Below, one piece after another: positions 1 through 7,847 of a stretch of 64,000 bases of DNA. The notes beneath the pieces were generated by a model. It worked only from the letters and a program-made list of their open reading frames with translations. It was not told the DNA's origin and did no database searches. Both the position numbers and the translations under genes were made by a program. Each line of letters begins with the position of its first letter. Position 1 is the stretch's first letter. Source of the stretch: Lachnospiraceae bacterium (GTDB lineage: Bacteria; Bacillota; Clostridia; Lachnospirales; Lachnospiraceae); assembly GCA_028689585.1 (NCBI GenBank), contig JAQVCW010000001.1:248001-312000 (forward strand), given 5' to 3'.

Positions 1-923
1 GAAACCGATGTATTTGATTTTAACGTAACTGATTTTCTGCTCAGCTTGATATTATATCCGGATACATTTCCGCTGAGCATCACTCGCTTATTCTGATCCA
101 GTTCCGCCAAATAAAAGGTAGCCTCTCCTGAGGGCATTTTACTTACATCTACTTTCAGTTTCTTTGTAGTGCCGCCCTCCTCCACAACAATCATGGGAAT
201 TCTGTAACGAAGTCTCGTCAGCTCCTCATCATCAAACAGACCTATGTAATAAGTGTTCGTCACTTCAACCGGCTTTTTCTTATATATTACCTTAAGCGTC
301 AGATTCAGTTCTGCCTTTGCCGGTTCGGTTTCCGGTTCCGTCTCTTTTTCGGTTTCTTTCTCCGTCTCTGAATCTAATTTCTGCAGCATGGCCATAAGCT
401 TTGCCCCCAGATCCTCCTGCAAACCGGCGGAGGCATACTGTATTTTCTGAGAACTGTCTACGAGGAAAGTGACCGGAAGCGCTATCTCGCCGCCGGTACT
501 CAGTCCGCAGTTTCTCATCAGGTCCAATATCTGTTCCCGGTCAGAAGAACCATCTGCAACGATCACTGATGGATTATTACTTGCAAATGCTGCACGATCC
601 GCTGCTGTACTGTCTTTATCCATCAGCACAATGGTCAGTTTTCCATTGCCGGACGCTCTCATTTCATTTGCTCTGGCTATCATATTTCTGGTGTCAGGAC
701 AATTTATATTTCCAAAAAACAGTGCTGTAATCCCTTTGGAAAAACTGGCTGTCGTATAAATCTGCCCTGTAATGCTCCTGATGTTCAGCCCCGTCGTGCT
801 CACATTCTGGCTGCCCGCCGCAGTCATCTCCGCCTGCGCACTCATCCCCAAAAATAATGCCGCCAACAGCATCAGTCCCATCAGCATCCCGGTTTTTTTC
901 CTTATTTTCACTTTTTCACTCAT
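1..923 (-). CDS. Secreted thioredoxin-like protein with C-terminal Cna-type surface domain (partial, runs off the window start)
   Basis: The minus-strand frame stays open from an ATG at 923 to position 1, so the 3' end lies outside the window. A GGAGG sits 8-9 nt before the ATG. The product starts with a basic stretch and a hydrophobic segment ending SAQA, a good export signal. Next comes a thioredoxin-fold-like region with ALFFGNINCPDTRNM, where the CxxT-type motif replaces the usual CxxC. A Thr-Glu-rich linker (SETEKETEKETEPETEP) follows, then a beta-rich region with TNTYYIGLFDDEELT, a phrase typical of Cna_B/SpaA-like surface domains. I infer an exported, probably cell-wall-linked protein of unknown role. 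The single visible Cys makes classic disulfide exchange unlikely. A sortase signal could lie beyond the edge. Confidence 0.7.
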   Translation of the reverse strand, partial: MSEKVKIRKKTGMLMGLMLLAALFLGMSAQAEMTAAGSQNVSTTGLNIRSITGQIYTTASFSKGITALFFGNINCPDTRNMIARANEMRASGNGKLTIVLMDKDSTAADRAAFASNNPSVIVADGSSDREQILDLMRNCGLSTGGEIALPVTFLVDSSQKIQYASAGLQEDLGAKLMAMLQKLDSETEKETEKETEPETEPAKAELNLTLKVIYKKKPVEVTNTYYIGLFDDEELTRLRYRIPMIVVEEGGTTKKLKVDVSKMPSGEATFYLAELDQNKRVMLSGNVSGYNIKLSRKSVTLKSNTSV

Positions 924-980
924 CTGTCTTTTCCTCCAATTTTACCCATAAAGCAGACCATTTCAACTTCCTTATTATAA

Positions 981-1220
981 CTTGTCATCTGCCAAAGGCG
1001 GATGACCTGCGCGCACCTCAAGTGCGCTTCCTCTTTTTAACTTGTCACCTGCCGAAGGCAGATGACCTGCGCGCACTTCAAGTGCGCTTTCTCTTTTTAA
1101 CTTGTCACCTGCCGAAGGCAGATGACAGGTGCGCACCTTAAGTGCCCTTCCTCTTTTTAACTTGTCATCTGCCAAAGGCAGATGACCTGCGCGCACCTTA
1201 AGCGCCCTTCTTTGATTATA
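981..1220. repeat. Four tandem 60 bp repeats, each with two hairpins
   Basis: Units begin at 981, 1041, 1101 and 1161 and are each exactly 60 bp, with a few substitutions. Each unit holds a stem-loop formed by GTCATCTGCC and GGCAGATGAC around AAA, then a second dyad GCGCAC/GTGCGC followed by CTTTTTAA. On the plus strand the second hairpin plus T-run resembles an intrinsic terminator. Open frames through the array on both strands are repeat artefacts. The array lies between the 3' end of the MATE gene and the 5' end of the thioredoxin-like gene. The rest of 924-1453 holds no convincing gene. Confidence 0.9.
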
Positions 1221-1453
1221 ACATGCTGACGCACACAAGCGTAGCATTTCTTTCACTTTTTTCTGCGCTTTTCGTCACAGTTCCGCTTTTTATCTGCTTG
1301 AGCCAAAGGTGAATTATGTTTCCAAAGCTCAGCCTTTGATGCCTTTTTCAAAGCCGGCCGCCGACTCTGCATCCTCATTTAAAAATCCAGGAACACCCCG
1401 GCGTTCTTGCTGCGAGGCTTGACATGCTCTGCATCTGCATTCCACTTCGGTGG

Positions 1454-2797
1454 TTACGTCAGCTTCTTCACCCACCGATAGCTGTTTCCATACAAAAATG
1501 CCGGAATGCATTTCAGATACTGATCCAGGTTCAGGCAGAGCAGCACCGCCACCGGAGACCAGTTCCACAAAAAGGCTGCCGCCAGGGACAATGGCACTAC
1601 AATGCACCAGATCGCAACCAGATCCTGTTTCATTACAAATTTCGTATCACCGCCACCGCTGATAATACCGGTATTCATGCACATCTGATAAGATGTCACT
1701 ACCAGCACCGTTGCTTCTATTATCATGAAAGTATTCGCCAACTGATGTGTTTCCGGTGAAAGAGCATACAGGCCCAGCAAAGGAATACGGACTGCGAACA
1801 ATATGGCTCCCAGCACCACGCCTATGCTGATAAACAGCACCTGCAGTGTCCTGGTATATTCCTGCACTTTTTTCAGATTACCGCTGCCCACGGTTTTTCC
1901 GATCAATACTGCCGCTGCTGAAGCTGCCCCCACCGAGGTAACCTTCAGAAACAGAAAAATCGTCGATGAGATGGAATGGGCTGCGATCGCATTGGAGGAC
2001 ATATGCCCCAAAATCACGGTTTGCAGGGCAGTATTGCAGCCCCATAAAAATCCGCTGAAAACCAAAGGTATGCTAGTTTTTAAATAACGCTGCCGCAGAT
2101 CACGGTCGATTCGCAGCAGATCCCCCAATTGAAAATGCAGCCGCCTGTCTTTCCCCAGCGCATAGGCACTGACTACCACGCACTCCAAAATACGGGCGGT
2201 CAGCGTTCCAATCGCAGCGCCTCTGGCTCCCATTTCCGGAAAGCCAAATTTTCCCGTAATCAGCAGATAATTAATAGAGCAGTTCACAATCAAGGCCATC
2301 ACCGAGACATACAGTGCAATTTTTACTTTTTCCACACTGCGCAGACCGCCCAGCAGCACTGTTGTAACAGCAAAAAACGGATAAGTAAACCGCACAATAG
2401 CCAGATAATCCATTCCCTGAGAGATAATCGCTTCATCCTTTGTAAATAATCCCACCGCCGTATGGGGTGATAAACTCACAAATCCAAACAAAATCAAAAT
2501 AATAATAGCCGCGCACCAGAATGCGTTGGCGGTCAGCTTTCGAATTGGTTCCGTGTTTCCCTGTCCCCAGTACTGACTGCCCAGCACGATCACTCCATTG
2601 CTGACTGCAAAAACTAACTGCTGCAGGATAAACTGAATCTGGTTCACCGCAGCCACTCCGGACAGTGCCGTCTCCGAATATCCGCCCAGCATAATATTAT
2701 CTGCCAGGTTCACACTCAGCACCACTGCCTGCTGCAGCATCAGTGCTGTCATCAGTACTAAAAATGAATGATAAAATTTTCTGTCTTTGGTAAGCAT
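1454..2797 (-). CDS. MATE family multidrug/Na+ exporter
   Basis: The 447-residue product is a polytopic membrane protein with the two-lobed hydrophobic pattern of MATE (MatE) antiporters, which export cationic drugs or metabolites with Na+ or H+. Near the N-terminus is a segment like MATE helix 1 (QQAVVLSVNLADNIMLGG). The protein ends with the family-typical phrase around KCIPAFLYGNSYRW. I chose the ATG at 2797, with GAGAGG upstream. The longer frame begins at a TTG with no good site. Length matches the family (about 440-460). It stands alone, with no regulator beside it, so the substrate cannot be named. Confidence 0.9.
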   Translation of the reverse strand: MLTKDRKFYHSFLVLMTALMLQQAVVLSVNLADNIMLGGYSETALSGVAAVNQIQFILQQLVFAVSNGVIVLGSQYWGQGNTEPIRKLTANAFWCAAIIILILFGFVSLSPHTAVGLFTKDEAIISQGMDYLAIVRFTYPFFAVTTVLLGGLRSVEKVKIALYVSVMALIVNCSINYLLITGKFGFPEMGARGAAIGTLTARILECVVVSAYALGKDRRLHFQLGDLLRIDRDLRQRYLKTSIPLVFSGFLWGCNTALQTVILGHMSSNAIAAHSISSTIFLFLKVTSVGAASAAAVLIGKTVGSGNLKKVQEYTRTLQVLFISIGVVLGAILFAVRIPLLGLYALSPETHQLANTFMIIEATVLVVTSYQMCMNTGIISGGGDTKFVMKQDLVAIWCIVVPLSLAAAFLWNWSPVAVLLCLNLDQYLKCIPAFLYGNSYRWVKKLT

Positions 2798-2949
2798 GTC
2801 TAACCTCTCACGTCTATCTACACAAATAAACTTCGTAAGAATTGGATGCAATCTGGCGGACCTTTAATCAACTATAAATACGCCGCCTTCATCTATCATA
2901 TTTAATATGTGCTGTATGAATAAAAAATATCTTATGATTGTGTACTTCC

Positions 2950-4281
2950 TTACCTTCCAAGAAAAGATGTCATATAAACAGGCAGATATCTCAAATCCTC
3001 TTTTCTATCTATATCCTTTTGCGAAATAATATAGCAATCTTTTATATTCCTGGAATACTTATGTTTAAATTCTGTCAGTGACTCATGTTTTCCAGTTCCA
3101 GCAGATTTAACTTCAAGCGCAGATACTTTTGTGCTTTGCGATATCAAAAAGTCTATTTCATAATAATGCGTACTTCCTTTCTTTTCCCATGTATGATAAT
3201 ACAATTCTCTTCCTGATGCCGCTAGTATTTGAGCAACCAGATTTTCATATAGATAGCCTAAATTTGCAGGAAGCTTATCTGATAAAAGCTTTGCATATAT
3301 TTCATTCTCTGTGACTTTCCTGTCTATGAACATCAACGTAATAAATAATCCTGTATCAGCTATATACAGCTTATAACTGTCAAGATCTCTTGTTAGAGAC
3401 AAACTTGTTCCTGGATCTGTAGCGTTATAACACGGCAGCACAGTTTTCGAGTCAATTAAGTCATATATGAGCTTATCATCCTTTGTGGTTTTTCTTCTGC
3501 CAAGTGCTGCCGCTATACGATATTTTTTTGCATCTTTTGATAATTGTGCAGGTATTGAATGGTACATCGCGGATAAACTGCCAGATAGATCTATCTTTTT
3601 AAAATCCTCTTCATACAATCTGATAATCTGACGTTTCACCGTGTCTATCATCGAAAAGTTATCACCATTCACATACGCTTTCACTGCCTGTGGCATTCCA
3701 CCAACTGCCATGTATAATCTAATATCACGCATAAGCTTCCGATTTACCGACTGGCCAATGCTTTGATTCCTCTCAAATAAATGTTCCAGCAGTGAAAAAT
3801 TCTGCCCTGTCGCATCACAGAATTCTTCATAGTCCATTGGATATACTTGAATTTTCATTTCTTCTGATGGTATCAAAATATCTTTTACATTTTTTTTGAT
3901 AGAAATCAGCGATCCTGTCTCAATATAATGATATCTTCCATCCTTTACCAAATGCTTAATTGCCTGTCTCGCTCTGGGAAACAACTGAACTTCATCAAAA
4001 ATAACAACTGATTCATGTGTAAACAAATTAACTCCAGTTACAGCCTGCAATCGCAAAAAGAACATATCCATATTATGAATGTCATCAAAGCAGTCTTTTA
4101 TCTCACTGGAAGCCTCTGAAAAATCAATTAATATATATGATTTATATTCATTCACTGCAAATTGCTCTGCAATCGTAGATTTTCCGACTCGTCTTGCCCC
4201 TTCCAGAAGTACCGCATATCGATCCGCATATTCTCCTTTCCATTTCAACAATTCCTGGTATGCTTTTCTTTTAAAATACAT
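2950..4281 (-). CDS. AAA_14 / DUF4143 ATP-binding protein
   Basis: The 443-residue protein has the architecture of the widespread AAA_14-DUF4143 ATPases. A P-loop GARRVGKST lies near residues 28-36, a Walker B-like VVIFDEVQ follows at about residue 90, and the DUF4143 part contains YKLYIADTGLF and a C-terminal segment (EIDFLISQ...ALEVKSAG) that resembles a PD-(D/E)XK nuclease core. Family members are common in accessory DNA and their role is not settled; some are proposed to act in mobile-element or defence biology. The gene is monocistronic and visibly more AT-rich than the ribosomal operon beside it, consistent with transfer. The start ATG at 4281 follows GGAGGG. Confidence 0.88.
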   Translation of the reverse strand: MYFKRKAYQELLKWKGEYADRYAVLLEGARRVGKSTIAEQFAVNEYKSYILIDFSEASSEIKDCFDDIHNMDMFFLRLQAVTGVNLFTHESVVIFDEVQLFPRARQAIKHLVKDGRYHYIETGSLISIKKNVKDILIPSEEMKIQVYPMDYEEFCDATGQNFSLLEHLFERNQSIGQSVNRKLMRDIRLYMAVGGMPQAVKAYVNGDNFSMIDTVKRQIIRLYEEDFKKIDLSGSLSAMYHSIPAQLSKDAKKYRIAAALGRRKTTKDDKLIYDLIDSKTVLPCYNATDPGTSLSLTRDLDSYKLYIADTGLFITLMFIDRKVTENEIYAKLLSDKLPANLGYLYENLVAQILAASGRELYYHTWEKKGSTHYYEIDFLISQSTKVSALEVKSAGTGKHESLTEFKHKYSRNIKDCYIISQKDIDRKEDLRYLPVYMTSFLGR

Positions 4282-4493
4282 AGCCTTCCCTCCAGTTCTC
4301 CAGCTCTAATACATTTTTCAAATTCATTATATTATGTTTTGTGCATTTCTTCAATATAATTGTCCTTTATATTATGCATTTCTTCAAAACTTTTTATTTG
4401 TCACCATTGTCGATTTTCCATTTTTTCATGTCAAATAATTAACTATGCCGTTCCAATCCCTTTCATCTTTTCCAGATACATAAAAAGAACGGC

Positions 4494-4523
4494 AAAAAAC
4501 CGCCACTACAAATGTAATGACGG
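4494..4523 (-). terminator. Intrinsic terminator of the rpsF-ssb-rpsR operon
   Basis: Read on the minus strand, CCGTCATTACA pairs along its full length (with GU pairs) with TGTAGTGGCGG and is followed directly by six T residues. It lies about 90 nt beyond the rpsR stop codon. The remaining 4282-4614 intergenic sequence holds a short TTTACA/TGTAAA dyad near 4560-4577 and nothing else recognised. Confidence 0.85.
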
Positions 4524-4614
4524 TTCTAAATGATGCTGATTTTTCAAATCCAACACACTTTTACAATTGGTGTAAATTGGATGCGATAGTCCGCAAGCAC
4601 CCTATTTGCAAGGC

Positions 4615-4875
4615 CTAATCCTGAACATAAGGCATCAGCGCGATATGACGTGCTCTCTTGATTGCAACAGTCAAAGCTCTCTGATGTTTTGCACAGTTTC
4701 CTGTGATTCTTCTCGGGAGGATTTTTCCTCTCTCAGATACGTATCTCTTTAATTTATTTACATCCTTGTAATCAATTTCATTATTTTCTTTTCCACAGAA
4801 TACGCAAACTTTTTTTCTTCTGCGGCCGCCTCTTCTCTTCATCGGAGAATCGCTTCTATTCTTATCATAAGCCAT
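4615..4875 (-). CDS. rpsR: 30S ribosomal protein S18
   Basis: The 86-residue basic protein is a clear S18. It has an N-terminal arginine-rich, glycine-rich tract, a CVFC zinc-ribbon-like start (the C+ form), then [18 protein letters not shown] and a C-terminal region with [13 protein letters not shown]18 binds the platform of the 30S subunit as a dimer with S6. The gene is last in the rpsF-ssb-rpsR operon, preceded by AGGAGG. A terminator lies downstream. Its length is slightly above the usual 75-80 because of the N-terminal extension, common in clostridia. Confidence 0.98.
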   Translation of the reverse strand: MAYDKNRSDSPMKRRGGRRRKKVCVFCGKENNEIDYKDVNKLKRYVSERGKILPRRITGNCAKHQRALTVAIKRARHIALMPYVQD

Positions 4876-4946
4876 TATAAATTCCTCCTATTCTCTCATC
4901 GTTTCAATCCGTTCCTGACATTGCTGCCAAGGGGACAGTTCTGTTT

Positions 4947-5411
4947 TTAATTGAACGGCAGTTCTTCATCAATTCCATCCGGAATATTCATAAAACCATC
5001 GCCTGCAGATGCCTGGCTGGGTGCCGGAGCTGCTGCTGCCGGGCGGGACATACCCGCGGATGGCATAACGCCATGCTCGGAGGATGCTGCCTTGCTCTCT
5101 GCAAATTCCTGATCTTCCACAACTACGTCTGTGGTATATACTTTCTGGCCATCCTTGTTCGTATAACTCCCCGTCTGAATCCGACCTGTTACAACAATTT
5201 TCAGGCCCTGGCGAAAATACTTCTCTGCAAATTCTGCACTTCTTCCAAAAGCGACGCAACCGATAAAATCTGCGGTGGCTTCTCCATCACGCTTATTAAA
5301 TCTGCGGTCTACTGCTAATGTGTATCTGGCAATTGCCATGGAATTATCCCCTGCGGAATAACGAACCTCCGGATCTCTGGTCAAACGTCCCATTAAGATG
5401 ACTTTATTCAT
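4947..5411 (-). CDS. ssb: Single-stranded DNA-binding protein
   Basis: The 154-residue product begins MNKVILMGRLTRDPEVRYS, the hallmark of bacterial SSB. The OB-fold covers residues 1-105, then a Pro/Ala/Ser-rich linker, then the acidic tip ending DEELPFN. That tip is the docking tail for partner proteins such as exonucleases and PriA. SSB coats single-stranded DNA in replication and repair. The gene sits between rpsF and rpsR, the conserved Firmicute arrangement. An AGGAG lies upstream of the ATG. Confidence 0.97.
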   Translation of the reverse strand: MNKVILMGRLTRDPEVRYSAGDNSMAIARYTLAVDRRFNKRDGEATADFIGCVAFGRSAEFAEKYFRQGLKIVVTGRIQTGSYTNKDGQKVYTTDVVVEDQEFAESKAASSEHGVMPSAGMSRPAAAAPAPSQASAGDGFMNIPDGIDEELPFN

Positions 5412-5433
5412 ATATAATTCTCCTCTTCTCTAT

Positions 5434-5721
5434 CTATGCATCCTGTCTAACGCACAAATATCTGATTACATCTTCCATGATCCGGATACGTTTTTCAACT
5501 TCTGCCGGGCATGCTGAATCAGATTCGAAGTGAATGAAGTAATAAAAACCTTCATGCATTTTCTGGATTTCATAAGCAAGTTTTCTCTTGCCCCAATCAT
5601 CCACATCTGTCACAGTACCGCCGAAACGGGCAATCTGTTCTTTTACCTTTTCGATCGCTGCTGCTCTTTCTTCATCTTCGAGTTTAGCGTTGACAACAAC
5701 GGCTAATTCATATTTGTTCAT
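5434..5721 (-). CDS. rpsF: 30S ribosomal protein S6
   Basis: The 95-residue product begins MNKYELAVVVNA and carries the family phrases VDDWGKRKLAYEI and FYYFIHFES, matching S6 over its full length. S6 pairs with S18 on the small subunit. It heads the operon with ssb (22 nt gap) and rpsR. The start has a very strong AAGGAGGTG. In several bacteria the S6-S18 complex represses its own operon by binding the leader; the leader here (about 5722-5790) is G/A-rich next to the ribosome-binding site, but I could not confirm the motif. Confidence 0.97.
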   Translation of the reverse strand: MNKYELAVVVNAKLEDEERAAAIEKVKEQIARFGGTVTDVDDWGKRKLAYEIQKMHEGFYYFIHFESDSACPAEVEKRIRIMEDVIRYLCVRQDA

Positions 5722-5865
5722 GCTTTTCGCACCTCCTTGTGGTCTCTGGCCCTCTCACTATGGAAAGAGCAAGGAATTAAATAAAATATATCACGAAATA
5801 TTACTTTAACATACCTGGTTTTGGATTGCAAGCGGTTTTCCAAGATTTTTTACAGATTTGTTACA

Positions 5866-6137
5866 ATTCAGCCTTTTACTTGACGCACAGCTTCCGGGAG
5901 GCTGCCCCAGGTATGCTGCAGGTGCATTTGCAGAAAGCCTAAGCATCTTGGGTTCCACAAGATGTTCCATAGGAATTGGGAGTCATTTGTTTGAACCGAA
6001 GGTGAGTTATGGCTCCCAATTCCTATGGAACACCTTGCGGAAGCCTTAGATGCTCTTGGCTTTCGAAACAGCACCAGCAGCATACCTGGGGCAGCCACCC
6101 GGAAAGCGTCCTCATTCCAAGGCTGAACTGTAACCAG
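5866..6137. repeat. Long imperfect palindromic element (about 270 bp)
   Basis: The two halves are inverted copies of each other. The outer arms pair around GGCTGCCCCAGGTATGCTGC (5899-5918) with its inverse at 6083-6102. The inner arms form a near-perfect 22 bp stem ending GGGAG/CTCCC at about 5950-5969 and 6013-6033. The loop holds TTTGTTTGAACCGAAGG and GAGTTATG. As RNA or single-stranded DNA this would be one very long hairpin. Related elements occur at 34549-34831 and 47474-47577. No gene is visible between rpsF and the DUF951 gene apart from this element; frames crossing it are repeat artefacts. Confidence 0.85.
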
Positions 6138-6238
6138 ATTTGTTACAATACAGCTTTGAAGTGAGGGTGCTGCTCGAGATACGGCCCATATTTTTTTCTG
6201 TGGTTCTCTCTCCTTCGCCATTGACATCCCGATATGTT

Positions 6239-6478
6239 TTACTTATTTCCCGTTTCTGTATGACGGCTGCTTCCATTCTCCGGTTTGCGCAGCCCTCTGG
6301 TATTCTTTTCCACCAATTTACGCGCTACCATGATCTGGTGCCCACATCCCAGGCATTTCAGCCGGAAGTCCGCTCCTACCCGCAGGATTTCCCATTCGCT
6401 GCTGCCGCAGGGATGCTGTTTTTTTAGTTTTACGATATCACCGACTTCATATAGAAGCCGCTCCTGTCCATTTGCCAT
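6239..6478 (-). CDS. DUF951 family small protein
   Basis: The 79-residue product matches the DUF951 family of small Firmicute proteins: YEVGDIVKLKKQHPCGSSEW, then RVGADFRLKCLGCGHQIMV. HPCG and CxxCGH look like a zinc-ribbon or nucleic-acid-binding site. The biochemical function is not known. In Bacillus the homologue (yyzM) lies near ychF and rpsF, and here it lies just upstream of rpsF on the same strand, so synteny supports the call. The start at 6478 fits family length and follows AAAGGCAGGTG. A longer frame reaches back into repeat DNA and is rejected. Confidence 0.85.
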   Translation of the reverse strand: MANGQERLLYEVGDIVKLKKQHPCGSSEWEILRVGADFRLKCLGCGHQIMVARKLVEKNTRGLRKPENGSSRHTETGNK

Positions 6479-6539
6479 CAGATACACCTGCCTTTTAAAT
6501 CTATTTTCATCATTATAAGTTAACTGCCGGAAAAAAGTC

Positions 6540-6800
6540 AATGTTTTATGGGGACGGTTCTTTCGTCCCGCCTGAGACACATTACATGAGGACGCTTCGT
6601 CCCGCCTGAGGCACATTTCATGAGGGCGCTTCGTCCCACCTGAAGCAGAACGGTGTTTTATGAGAGCGCTTCTTCCCACCTGAGATGGGGACGGTTCTTC
6701 CCGCCCGAGACGCGTTCTATGAACCCTTCGCCCCGCCCGAGACACGTTTTAAGAGAGCACTTCGTCCCGCCTGAAACAGAACGGCAAAAGTGGCGGGAAA
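6540..6800. repeat. Cluster of degenerate GGGACGGTTCTT...GTCCCRCCTGAGAC repeats
   Basis: About seven copies of a 30-45 bp unit follow one another, each with a GGACGSTTCKTCCC-like core, a short dyad (GGGACG/CGTCCC), and a CCTGAGRC tail. Spacers vary (ACATT, GCACATTTCATGAG and similar). The same family occurs at 12801-12858, 39330-39375 and 45690-46085. The copies sit between divergent DUF951 and tspO genes and supply no good reading frame. Such repeats are common in Lachnospiraceae intergenic DNA, but their role is unknown. Confidence 0.8.
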
Positions 6801-6877
6801 GAACGGTCTCCGATTTAACATATCCTCATCTTGTTCCTTCATATAATAATATAACAAACGCTCCCGGAGTTGCTCTT

Positions 6878-7345
6878 ATGAAACCGAAAGTTTCAAATAA
6901 TCTGATTATTGCCATGCTTTTGCCACTGGCCGTCGGGATTCTTTCCTCCCTTTTTTCGGACAGCGCAGTGCAGGCGTATGCCATGATGGAAAAACCTGCT
7001 GCCAGTCCCCCGGCTTATCTCTTTCCCATTGTCTGGACCGTGCTGTATCTTCTTATGGGAATTTCCTCTTATCTCATCTATCGTTCAGACAGCCCCTATC
7101 GCAATACAGCCCTTACTGTTTACGCAATACAACTGCTTTTTAATTTTTTCTGGAGTATTATCTTTTTTTCATTTTCTGCCTATTTATTTGCTTTTGTATG
7201 GCTCATTATCATGATCCTTCTGATTATACTGATGATTTTCTTTTTTTATAAAATTGATCCGGCAGCCGCTTTTCTGCAGATTCCGTATCTCCTCTGGTGC
7301 CTGTTCGCAGCGTATTTAAATCTGTCGGTCTATCTTCTGAATTAA
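6878..7345 (+). CDS. tspO: TspO/MBR family tryptophan-rich sensory protein
   Basis: The 155-residue product has the five-helix pattern and motifs of TspO/MBR: SPPAYLFPIVWTVLYLLMG in the first half and IPYLLWCLFAAYLN at the end, where the porphyrin-binding pocket lies in characterised members. TspO proteins bind porphyrins and respond to oxidative or redox stress; the precise role in anaerobes is unknown. The ATG at 6878 has GGAG 8 nt upstream and gives the family length. An upstream extension would run through repeat DNA. The last 19 codons and downstream hairpin are duplicated at 12859-13014. Confidence 0.93.
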   Translation: MKPKVSNNLIIAMLLPLAVGILSSLFSDSAVQAYAMMEKPAASPPAYLFPIVWTVLYLLMGISSYLIYRSDSPYRNTALTVYAIQLLFNFFWSIIFFSFSAYLFAFVWLIIMILLIILMIFFFYKIDPAAAFLQIPYLLWCLFAAYLNLSVYLLN

Positions 7346-7444
7346 TTCGCAAAAATCCCCCTCGAAGAACCGGGATAGAATATTCTATCCGCTGTACTTC
7401 AAGGGGGTATTGCAGAGTGGCTCAGATGTATTGTGTACGCAAAA
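7289..7444. repeat. Copy 1 of a 156 bp duplicated segment (tspO tail plus hairpin)
   Basis: This segment, from inside the last codons of tspO through the downstream hairpin to TGTACGCAAAA, recurs almost unchanged at 12859-13014; I count only a few base differences. It carries a long stem (CCCCCTCGAAG at 7357-7367 with CTTCAAGGGGG at 7397-7407) holding an inner palindrome GGATAGAATATTCTATCC. The stem could end tspO transcription, but no T-run follows it. Confidence 0.9.
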
Positions 7445-7546
7445 CTGACGAACCGCCTGCGCTCCTTCGGTCGTTGCTAAACGAGTGCCACTGTCCCTCA
7501 GCAGCGCAGCAAGGACGCAGAGGTGTTCTTAAAACTGGTCTTTATT

Positions 7547-7847
7547 CTATAGCTGGCCCGGCTTGCCTCCGCTTCTGCTCCTGCCTCTGGCCCGGCTGCC
7601 GCAGCTTCTGTACCTGTCCCTGTCCCTGGCTCGGCTGCCGCAGCTTCTGTACCTGCCTCTGGCCCGGCTGCCTCCGCTTCTGCTCCTGCCTCTGACTCTT
7701 CTGCCCCCGCCTCTGACTCTTCTGCCCCCGCCTCTGCTCCTGCCTCTGGCCCGGCTGCCTCCGCCTCTGCTCCTTCCTCTTACTCTGCTTGCCTCCGCCT
7801 CTGCTCCTGCCTCTTACTCTGCTTGTCTCTGCTTCTGCTCCTGTCTC
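7547..7847 (-). pseudogene. Decayed Ala/Glu-rich tail repeats downstream of the DUF1593 gene
   Basis: Beyond the DUF1593 stop codon the minus strand continues as a low-complexity tract that, in one frame, still reads as Ala/Glu/Gly repeats (AEAGAEAEAAGPEAG, EESEAGAEE). This matches the style of the gene's own C-terminus (ESEAETGAEAESAE). Three roughly 34-nt units each begin GCAGAGTAAGAG and so contain a TAA. Because 34 is not a multiple of three they also shift the frame. The tract is best read as a former, longer repetitive tail broken by stops and frameshifts, or as a slippage-prone tail. Confidence 0.6.

Noticed and set aside
981-1220. CRISPR array
   Set aside because: The whole 60 bp unit repeats without variable spacers, and there are no cas genes.
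6239-6745. DUF951 protein with a long N-terminal extension
   Set aside because: The extension translates GGGACG repeats and the family starts at the ATG at 6478, which has its own ribosome site.
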